DNA of 64,000 nucleotides from JAVEDQ01 sp963783105 (GTDB taxonomy: Bacteria > Actinomycetota > Actinomycetes > Frankiales > Frankiaceae). The notes beneath the pieces were generated by a model. It worked only from the letters and a program-made list of their open reading frames with translations, made no database searches and had not been told where the DNA came from. The position numbers and the translations under genes are program-made. Each line of letters opens with the position of its first letter. Position 1 is the first letter of the stretch. Below, in pieces: positions 58,661-64,000 of the stretch. The stretch covers positions 378,992 through 442,991 of the forward strand of contig CAWAMI010000004.1 of assembly GCA_963783105.1 (NCBI GenBank), given 5' to 3'.

Positions 58661-59222
58661 ACGGCAGGGACCGAAGCGCACGTTCGATCGATCCGCACTG
58701 CTCGTAGCGCTCAAGGAGCTCGCGGACCGACTGGCCGACGCCGATGTAGGCGCCGGCATCCGAGTCATCGGCGGCGCGGCCGTCGCCCTCACCGTGGACC
58801 CGGAACGAACCGCGACTCGCGACATCGACGTCGTCATCTACCCCCCGTCCGCGGCGGGGCCAGTGCGCATCGCGGTACGCGAGATGGCCGCCGCCGCGGG
58901 CTGGCCGGACGACTGGCTCAACGACGCGGCCAAGGCCTACCTGCCCTTCGCCGGAAGTCCCCGCTGGAGCACACTTCGCCAGCAGGGGTCGGTGGAGATC
59001 AGCTTGGCTCCGACCGACCTGCTACTGGCGATGAAGCTGCACGCCGCCCGCGGCGCCCGCGACAGCGGAGACATCCGGACCCTGCTCACCGCCTGCGAAG
59101 TCAGTTCGGCGCAGGAGGCAGAAGAGATCTACGCCATCTACTACCCGGGTGAGGACCTCAAGCCGAGGGCCCGGCTCCTGCTGGCCGACTGCTTCCCGCC
59201 GACAAATCAAGCTCAGGGCTGA
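58653..59222 (+). CDS. Nucleotidyltransferase-like toxin candidate (DUF6036/AbiEii-like)
   Basis: A 189-residue protein: FDRSALLVALKELADRLADA, then IRVIGGAAVALTVDPERTAT and RDIDVVIYP. The GG...(T/S)RDIDVV arrangement is the nucleotidyltransferase glycine-and-DxD signature of AbiEii/MNT-like toxins, and SVEISLAPTDLLLAMKLHAA gives the second acidic (E-x-S) region plus the K-x-H-A-A helix seen in such families. The 8-bp overlap with an XRE gene suggests a type II/IV toxin-antitoxin or abortive-infection pair. GTG start at 58653. Confidence 0.68.
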   Translation: MPERQGPKRTFDRSALLVALKELADRLADADVGAGIRVIGGAAVALTVDPERTATRDIDVVIYPPSAAGPVRIAVREMAAAAGWPDDWLNDAAKAYLPFAGSPRWSTLRQQGSVEISLAPTDLLLAMKLHAARGARDSGDIRTLLTACEVSSAQEAEEIYAIYYPGEDLKPRARLLLADCFPPTNQAQG

Positions 59223-59406
59223 CCACGAAAGTGGTCCCCCGCTGGCGATCGGATGCAGACCCAGGCCACGAAACTCGACCCTCGCCTGCCCCCTCGGCCT
59301 GCAGGGCCCGAGGGGCCAGACGGGGCCGGGAAGTGCGTCTCCCAGGCGTGACTGGGAGAACGGGATGGGGTGAGTGACGGGACTTGAACCGGTTTGGAGC
59401 CCCTTC

Positions 59407-59442
59407 TCTGACCTGCACCGATCACCGAACGTGCAGGTCAGA
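59407..59442. repeat. Perfect 12-bp inverted repeat
   Basis: tctgacctgcac (59407-59418) and gtgcaggtcaga (59431-59442) with a 12-base spacer. Located at the left end of the island, outside any gene. A terminator or a recombinase-binding site are possible. Confidence 0.6.
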
Positions 59443-59443
59443 C

Positions 59444-59483
59444 GGGTCAGTACGGGGAAGTACGGGTCAGTACGGGGAAGTAC
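59444..59483. repeat. Two perfect 20-bp tandem repeats
   Basis: The unit starting gggtcagtacggggaag occurs at 59444-59463 and again at 59464-59483, followed by a broken third copy. These iterated units lie at the left island boundary and resemble recombinase or plasmid-iteron arrays, though only two copies are present. Confidence 0.7.
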
Positions 59484-59543
59484 GAGTGAGTCCTGACACC
59501 GCGTTTTGACACCGAGTTTTTGGTGGACCGGCGGCGACCAGGT

Positions 59544-60089
59544 TCAGTCGTTCCGCAGGTACACGTGGACGCCCTCGCCGCCGAAGGGCTTGAACCAGTC
59601 CTCGAACTTCATCGAGACCATGCCGGGCGGCCCGTCCTCCGGGCTGTTCTCGATGCCGTCCCATGAGGGGTCGAAGAGCAGCTCGTGGTCGAGGTCGGTG
59701 AACGCCAGGTCCCAGAGGAGGCCGGCGCCGTCCTCACTCAGGGAGGGGTCGTCCGGGTTGAGTTCTGTTCGGACCTTTGCCCCTTCAATGATCTCGCGCA
59801 TGACCAATTCCTCGGCGAGGCAGCTCAGGCCACGCCAGCCGCGCGGGTCGGCGAGCTTGGCACCAATGGCGGTCAGGCAGAGGAACATTTTCAGCATGAA
59901 GCGGTACTCGTTGGCCCGCTCGTGGAAGAGGTTCGGCACCGCGCTCGAGATGTAGTTCAGGCTCCCCGAGTCGAGGTCGCTCATCCACTCGTCCGTGATG
60001 ATCTCGACCGTCAGGCCGAGGGCGGTGCGGTCGGTCTCGCTCAACTCCTCGAAAGCGAGGACGTGGTCCTGCGGGCTGTCTGTGGGCAT
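59544..60089 (-). CDS. Hypothetical protein of the island
   Basis: A 181-residue soluble protein: QDHVLAFEELSETDRTALGL, then FHERANEYRFMLKMFLCLTA and DLAFTDLDHELLFDPSWDGI. No recognised family; the end is acidic-aromatic (WFKPFGGEGVHVYLRND). ATG at 60089 follows agagga. Codon usage is less GC-extreme than in the core genes, as expected for acquired DNA. Confidence 0.7.
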   Translation of the reverse strand: MPTDSPQDHVLAFEELSETDRTALGLTVEIITDEWMSDLDSGSLNYISSAVPNLFHERANEYRFMLKMFLCLTAIGAKLADPRGWRGLSCLAEELVMREIIEGAKVRTELNPDDPSLSEDGAGLLWDLAFTDLDHELLFDPSWDGIENSPEDGPPGMVSMKFEDWFKPFGGEGVHVYLRND

Positions 60090-60212
60090 GTAGTCCTCTC
60101 TATGGTCTGGTTACTCACGATGAACGACAGAACGGCCGTCCTTACGAGAACCTCGGATTTTCACTCGGACAGGAAGTAGACATGGTCCGAGGACGATCTC
60201 GGGGGAGTCGGT

Positions 60213-60806
60213 ATGACGCAGCAGTTCGGACCGCCGCCGCCACCGCCGCCATATGGACCGCCGCCAGGCCCGTCCTGGGGGGCACCGCCGCCACCGCCGA
60301 GTCGTACTCCATCCGCCCCCTGGATCGTGGGCGGCATCGTCGCGATCCTCGCGGCCTTCGGAATCGGCACGGCTGTGGGCAGTGCTGCCGGCGGCGGTGA
60401 CGGCACCACCGCCAAGGCCAGCGCCTCGCCCTCAACGAAGGGCAATAGCCCGCTCGCTGCCGACCGGTTCCCCAGTTCGAGCCCGAGTCCGACGTTCAGC
60501 TACACCCCGCCGTCGTACACGCCGAAGGCGTCCGACTTCGACGTGAAGCTCCGTATCACCCAAAAGCAGTGCTTCGGCTCGGCCGGCTGCAACGTCAGCT
60601 ACAAGATCGACGTCAGCTACAGCGGGCTTCCGCCCGAGGACGATGTCGAAGTCACCTACCAGATCACCGGCGACGAGAGCGGCACTCAAATCCAGAGCTT
60701 TACCTACTCTCCCGACGGGACCTACAACTACACGTCGGGAACGGCCAGCACGTCCTCATCCTCGGTTCAGCTCAGCGCGAAGGTCACCGACGTCTCGGCG
60801 TCCTGA
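60213..60806 (+). CDS. Membrane-anchored Pro-rich secreted protein
   Basis: A 197-residue protein: an N-terminal cytosolic Pro-rich part (FGPPPPPPPYGPPPGPSWGA), one membrane helix (WIVGGIVAILAAFGIGTAVG, about 37-56), a Ser/Thr/Pro linker, and an extracellular domain (VKLRITQKQCFGSAGCNVSY, VEVTYQITGDESGTQIQSFT) with two Cys that may form a disulfide. ATG at 60213 follows gggggag. The layout is common in actinomycete hypotheticals; role unknown. Confidence 0.78.
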   Translation: MTQQFGPPPPPPPYGPPPGPSWGAPPPPPSRTPSAPWIVGGIVAILAAFGIGTAVGSAAGGGDGTTAKASASPSTKGNSPLAADRFPSSSPSPTFSYTPPSYTPKASDFDVKLRITQKQCFGSAGCNVSYKIDVSYSGLPPEDDVEVTYQITGDESGTQIQSFTYSPDGTYNYTSGTASTSSSSVQLSAKVTDVSAS

Positions 60807-60846
60807 CGCCTGCCCCCGACGGGCCGTCACTCCGGTCGTCGCAGGC

Positions 60847-61137
60847 CTACTCCTGGTCGCGTGCCGCAGCCCCGAGCTCCTCATCCATGGCAGCCAGCAG
60901 CCGCCTCGTCTCCGCCTCATCGTTCGGTGGGGGCGATGGTGGCGATGTGGATGTCACCCACACGAGGTTGCTCTCGGCAGCCACGCCGGTGCGAATTGAC
61001 CTACCGCGACGCCGCGCGGCGGATCGGAGCGCGCGCCGAAGTAGTGACGGGTCCTCGATGCGTCGTGCGGACTGCCCGGTCGCAGCGACCTCGTTGAGCA
61101 TCCGGTCCGCCAATGCGGTGATCGTTGCTGGGTTCAT
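60847..61137 (-). CDS. Hypothetical protein downstream of the excisionase-like gene
   Basis: A 96-residue protein: MNPATITALADRMLNEVAAT, then RRALRSAARRRGRSIRTGVA and AETRRLLAAMDEELG. ATG at 61137 preceded by gagaggtgg. It is transcribed after the excisionase-like gene with a 15-bp gap, so the two are probably cotranscribed. The basic Arg-rich middle suggests nucleic-acid binding. No family recognised. Confidence 0.6.
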   Translation of the reverse strand: MNPATITALADRMLNEVAATGQSARRIEDPSLLRRALRSAARRRGRSIRTGVAAESNLVWVTSTSPPSPPPNDEAETRRLLAAMDEELGAAARDQE

Positions 61138-61152
61138 GGCCACCTCTCGACT

Positions 61153-61449
61153 TCACTTGGCTCCGCGCGGAGATCGGCGCTTCGGGCGAGGAATCGGAAG
61201 GAGTTGATCGTCTACTGCCGAACCAGCGGCCGGCAGAGGTTCGGGCGTTGGCGAACGGGGTCGAACGGACGCGGTGACGCGGGCTGCGCTGACGATCTCG
61301 TCCAGGTCTCTCTCGGAGAACCGCACCACCTTCGGACTCAACCGCGTGAAGGGGATCGTCTCGGCGGCCACCTGCCGGCGAAGCCAAGACTGTGTGACCG
61401 ACAGCGCTGCTGCCGCTTCGTCGTACTTGAGCAGACGCCGGCGAGGCAT
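61153..61449 (-). CDS. Excisionase-like MerR/HTH_17 DNA-binding protein
   Basis: A 98-residue protein: RRRLLKYDEAAAALSVTQSW, LRRQVAAETIPFTRLSPKVV and RFSERDLDEIVSA. This is the winged HTH_17 excisionase fold (recognition helix SVTQSWLRRQV, wing with RFSERDLDE). Such proteins bend DNA for integrase-mediated excision of actinomycete elements, and also act as regulators. Starts at 61449 opposite the divergent XRE gene. No integrase is seen in the window. Confidence 0.72.
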   Translation of the reverse strand: MPRRRLLKYDEAAAALSVTQSWLRRQVAAETIPFTRLSPKVVRFSERDLDEIVSAARVTASVRPRSPTPEPLPAAGSAVDDQLLPIPRPKRRSPRGAK

Positions 61450-61508
61450 CGGGTCATGCTACTCATAGGCTGTAGACGCATAGTCATCACATCAAGATCG
61501 TCGGGCTG

Positions 61509-61778
61509 GTGCCAGTCGATCGCCGGGACACGCTGCGCGAGTTCGGGGCAGGGGTCAGCCGGCGGCGACGTGCACTCGGCCTGTCGCAGGAGGGGCTCGC
61601 CGAGCTCACCGGCCTGCATCGGACCTACATCGGCTCTGTCGAGCGCGGAGAGCGGAACCCCACGCTCACGACGATCGAGTCCTTGGCTTCCGGACTGAGC
61701 TGTGCGCCCGCGGACCTGCTTGATGGTCCCTCCAACACGCCGACAGATTTCGACTCGAACAAGCGTTCGAAGGGGTAG
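61509..61778 (+). CDS. Phage-type XRE helix-turn-helix regulator
   Basis: An 89-residue protein: TLREFGAGVSRRRRALGLSQ, EGLAELTGLHRTYIGSVERG and ERNPTLTTIESLASGLSCAP. It matches the C.AhdI/restriction-modification-type controller or phage Cro-like XRE family, with a recognition helix GLHRTYIGSVERGE. Such short proteins often precede and regulate modification genes. It starts at GTG 61509 in the divergent gap with the excisionase-like gene and lies nine bases before the DUF5131 gene. Confidence 0.83.
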   Translation: MPVDRRDTLREFGAGVSRRRRALGLSQEGLAELTGLHRTYIGSVERGERNPTLTTIESLASGLSCAPADLLDGPSNTPTDFDSNKRSKG

Positions 61779-61787
61779 GTTGCCCGA

Positions 61788-62549
61788 ATGGCGGACCACA
61801 GCAGCATCGAGTGGACCGAAGCAACGTGGAACCCGACTACGGGCTGCGATCGGATCAGTCGTGGCTGCGACAACTGCTACGCGCTCTCGCTGGCGAAGCG
61901 CCTCAAGGCAATGGGGGTCGCCCGTTACCAGCTCGATGGCGACACCCGCACGTCGGGTCCTGGCTTTGGCGTGCAGTGGCACCCGGACTCGTTGGACGTC
62001 CCGAGCCGTTGGCGACAGGGCCGTCTGATCTTCGTGAACAGCATGAGCGACCTGTTCCACGCTCGCGTACCCAGGTCATTCATTGAGCAGGTGTTCAACG
62101 TCATGGCTGAGACGCCACGGCATACCTATCAGGTGCTGACCAAGCGTCCCCGACGCGCGGCACGCCTGGCTGAGGAGTTGCCGTGGCCCAGCAACGTGTG
62201 GTTGGGCGTTTCTGTCGAGGACACTTCGACAGCTTGGCGCATCGACGAACTTCGTAAGGTTCCCGCCGCCGTTCGATTCGTCAGTGCTGAACCGTTGCTT
62301 GGGCCATTGCCGCACACGGACCTGCACCGCATCGACTGGCTGATCGCAGGGGGTGAGAGCGGTTCTGGGTACCGCGAACTGCGGAAGGAGTGGGTGACGG
62401 ACCTTCGCGACCAGTGCACAGCGGCCGGTACTGCCTTCTTCTTCAAGCAGTGGGGCGGCGCGAGGCCGAAAAGTAACGGGCGGGAGCTTGACGGTCGCAC
62501 CTGGGATGAGATGCCGGAACTCAATGCCGCCCGGCTGGTCCCTAGGTGA
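61788..62549 (+). CDS. DUF5131 (phage Gp37/Gp68-like) three-Cys protein
   Basis: A 253-residue protein. The start SIEWTEATWNPTTGCDRISR then GCDNCYALSLAKRLKAMG carries the three-Cys motif (C20, C27, C30), a likely iron-sulfur or zinc site. Further conserved pieces are GRLIFVNSMSDLFHARVP, TYQVLTKRP, WLGVSVED, RFVSAEPLLGP, WLIAGGESGSG and FFFKQWGG. This is the Gp37/Gp68 (DUF5131) family known from mycobacteriophages and bacterial islands, thought to be radical-SAM-like or nucleic-acid modifying. ATG at 61788 follows ggggtagg. It forms an operon with the XRE gene; its end overlaps the convergent tcmP by 8 bp. Confidence 0.83.
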   Translation: MADHSSIEWTEATWNPTTGCDRISRGCDNCYALSLAKRLKAMGVARYQLDGDTRTSGPGFGVQWHPDSLDVPSRWRQGRLIFVNSMSDLFHARVPRSFIEQVFNVMAETPRHTYQVLTKRPRRAARLAEELPWPSNVWLGVSVEDTSTAWRIDELRKVPAAVRFVSAEPLLGPLPHTDLHRIDWLIAGGESGSGYRELRKEWVTDLRDQCTAAGTAFFFKQWGGARPKSNGRELDGRTWDEMPELNAARLVPR

Positions 62550-63696
62550 CGGGAACGACGAGAAACCGTTGCAGTTTGCCCTTCGGGTTGTCACGCAGCC
62601 GCCCGGCACGGTAGTGCTGCGCCAAGGCCTGACGCAGATGCTTCTCACGCGCTAGCCCAAGGGCCTTGCCGAACACGTCACGCAGCCGTGACTGGACAAC
62701 GAACGGCTCGCCCTGCGCGAGGAGGTCAGCGAGGTTTGCCTCGATCTCGAGTACCCACGCCTCCTCGTCCTCCTCGAACTCAGGCGCCTGCTCGAGGCCG
62801 TCCAAGGTGAACTGGCCAATCGCCTCCAACGCCCGCGCTGACGAGGGGTTAGCTGCGTGCGCAGCCCCTCGCCACTCACTGGCTGCTGCGGAGAGAGCTT
62901 CGTGGAAGGCCCAATGCCCGTCCGGGTGCTGGGTGAAGTGCATGAGCAGGTACTCGGGTCTTGCACCGATCTTGTCGGCGACGGGCACGGTCCAACCGCC
63001 CCATCCGCCAGTGGCCGCGGTCAGACGCTCGCGGTATCCCCGAACAACCTCGTGGAGGCGGTCCGCACTGTCGCGCTGCAGGTAGACCGACTGCCACCAG
63101 TCCCCACCGAGGGTCTGATCCATTCGAGCGAGCGTGCTGTCGCGGTTCCTTGCCCTTTCGCTCGTGATGAGTCCTCCGATGCGGTCGAGGGCCTGCACGC
63201 TGAAATTGAGAAGCACCTCGGTTTTGGGATGGCCGTACCTGCTCCGACCGAGCAGCTTGTGCGCCATGGTGTCGAACGGGATGCCCACCCCGAAGGGGTC
63301 GAGGTACGCGAAGAGGGGGACATTGCCGCAACCCTCAATGAGCGGTACCAGGTGGTCCTCGATCCTTCCTTGGTGCGCTACCACATCCAGGTCGCCGGCC
63401 TCTTCCGCGAGAACGGCGTTGAGCTGAGCGAAGTAGCCGACGTCCAGTTCCACGAAGATGCAGCGGAGGTCGCGAAAGGCGCTGATGCTCCGCGCGGTCC
63501 GCAACGCCAGCAGGGGAGACGCAGGGTCACCACTCTCGTACCTGCCGGGGCCCGCATAGCCATCGAGGAAGATGACTTTGCCGCCACTCCTGCTGCCAGT
63601 CTTCGACGCGAATACGACGACGTACCGCTTCAAGATCCCGTGCTTCAAGACAGCCGCAGGCTGAGGCGCCTTGAAGAACGCCTGGTTTCCCCCCAC
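62542..63696 (-). CDS. tcmP: Three-Cys-motif partner protein TcmP
   Basis: A 384-residue protein of the TcmP family, named for its genomic pairing with three-Cys (DUF5131-type) proteins. It starts GGNQAFFKAPQPAAVLKHGI and KVIFLDGYAGPGRYESGDPA, an SAM-binding-like DGYAGPG, followed by IFVELDVGYFAQLNAVLA and FAYLDPFGVGIPF. The DPFG motif recalls the (N/D)PP(Y/F) active site of amino-methyltransferases. A helical C-terminal third ends RDVFGKALGLAREKHLRQAL. It probably acts on nucleic acid with its partner, but the reaction is unknown. GTG start at 63696. Confidence 0.8.
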   Translation of the reverse strand: MGGNQAFFKAPQPAAVLKHGILKRYVVVFASKTGSRSGGKVIFLDGYAGPGRYESGDPASPLLALRTARSISAFRDLRCIFVELDVGYFAQLNAVLAEEAGDLDVVAHQGRIEDHLVPLIEGCGNVPLFAYLDPFGVGIPFDTMAHKLLGRSRYGHPKTEVLLNFSVQALDRIGGLITSERARNRDSTLARMDQTLGGDWWQSVYLQRDSADRLHEVVRGYRERLTAATGGWGGWTVPVADKIGARPEYLLMHFTQHPDGHWAFHEALSAAASEWRGAAHAANPSSARALEAIGQFTLDGLEQAPEFEEDEEAWVLEIEANLADLLAQGEPFVVQSRLRDVFGKALGLAREKHLRQALAQHYRAGRLRDNPKGKLQRFLVVPVT

Positions 63697-64000
63697 CTGT
63701 CAGAGCCTAAAGCTCGACATCGACGAACGATCCAAAGCTCGGCTTACGAAGTCGTGATGGCGATCTGGCCGAGCCGACGCGATGCACGAGTGACGGGATC
63801 ACATCCCGATTCGGTCATGTGAGTGACGGGATCGGACGTACCGCACACGAGAACGCGGACGACGTTCGCCCAGTTCAGCGGGCTGCCGAAGCCGGCGATT
63901 CCTGCGTCGTCCAGCGCGATCTGACACCGCAAGTGCGCCATCTTGCGGCATCTTGACGGGACCTGACACCGAGTTTGACACCGAGTGGTGGTAAAAGTGC
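63697..64000. other. Right end: repeat-bearing region, no clear gene
   Basis: Two copies of the 13-base text gagtgacgggatc (63788-63800, 63821-63833) and, at the end, ctgacaccgagtttgacaccgagtggtgg (63967-63995) resemble sequences at the left boundary near 59372 and 59492-59525. A short minus frame (63744-63941; CQIALDDAGIAGFGS) is probably not a gene. If an integrase exists it would lie beyond this edge. Confidence 0.4.

Larger units (their letters stand above)
59223..59543. other. Repeat-rich boundary region of the accessory island
   Basis: No gene is seen here. It contains a sequence on the minus strand (about 59372-59394: GGTTCAAGTCCCGTCACTCACC) that looks like the T-arm and 3' acceptor of a tRNA; a perfect 12-bp inverted repeat (59407-59418/59431-59442); two perfect 20-bp tandem copies (59444-59483); and the direct-repeat-like text ctgacaccgcgttttgacaccgagtt. 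The structure resembles an attachment-site scar. Confidence 0.45.

Noticed and set aside
63744..63941. Short leftward ORF at the right end considered as an integrase fragment
   Set aside because: No tyrosine- or serine-recombinase motif is visible in it; it may be chance.

Overview
The window is GC-rich, densely coded DNA with many GTG starts and 4-bp (GTGA) or TGATG stop/start overlaps. It looks like the chromosome of a filamentous or spore-forming actinomycete. The gas-vesicle set with gvpY/gvpZ-like genes, Spo0M, USP and RsbRST/PP2C proteins fit Streptomyces, Rhodococcus or Pseudonocardiales relatives. The genus cannot be fixed from the sequence alone.

Layout. 0-3.1 kb: the end of a TrkA/RCK-like protein, a TSUP permease, a decayed CBS-like gene running into a DUF1059 ORF, and an MFS exporter. 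3.1-11.2 kb: spo0M divergent from an 11-gene gas-vesicle locus in two blocks (O-J-L-S-F/L-K, then A-F-G-Y-Z), with three inverted repeats between spo0M and gvpO. 11.3-17.5 kb: serB, a universal stress protein, a GT39 mannosyltransferase-like membrane protein and a secreted CocE/NonD hydrolase. 17.7-23.2 kb: an acidic small protein, a zinc-ribbon/DUF2510 protein (frameshifted), and an overlapping three-gene signalling unit (REC-PP2C phosphatase, CHASE3 histidine kinase, single-domain response regulator). 23.3-32.2 kb: accessory genes, several carrying single-base frameshifts (two alpha/beta hydrolases, a VOC-GNAT fusion), plus DUF5709, cupin, tandem-HTH, TMEM175-like and polysaccharide deacetylase genes. 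32.3-36.6 kb: an arsenic operon (arsI-acr3-arsC, divergent arsR with operators) and a drug-type ABC exporter. 36.9-47.3 kb: a Baeyer-Villiger-type monooxygenase, DksA-like, tRNA-Lys, an RHH/Doc toxin-antitoxin pair, AlkB, TetR, SRPBCC, pirin, M18 aminopeptidase, two coiled-coil proteins and a MaoC hydratase.

47.4-56.8 kb is a large partner-switching (stressosome) locus: an ATPase/methanogen-output protein, a PAS-GAF-PP2C phosphatase, then a leftward chain rsbR-rsbS-rsbT, an RsbT/RsbX-like ATPase-phosphatase fusion, a hybrid histidine kinase and a REC-PP2C phosphatase. It probably controls an alternative sigma factor that is not in the window. Three 13-bp tandem repeats lie upstream of rsbR.

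57.1-64.0 kb: a lipoprotein phosphatase, an XRE/nucleotidyltransferase pair that looks like a toxin-antitoxin or abortive-infection module, and then an accessory island. The island carries an excisionase-like gene, a phage-type XRE regulator, and a DUF5131 (Gp37/Gp68, three-Cys) gene whose end overlaps the end of a convergent TcmP (three-Cys-motif partner) gene. Similar direct-repeat motifs occur at about 59.5 kb and 63.97 kb, and a possible tRNA 3'-end remnant lies near 59.38 kb. This DUF5131/TcmP island is the best candidate for an under-described system. No integrase is visible; it may lie beyond the right edge. No rRNA, CRISPR array or intact transposase was seen.
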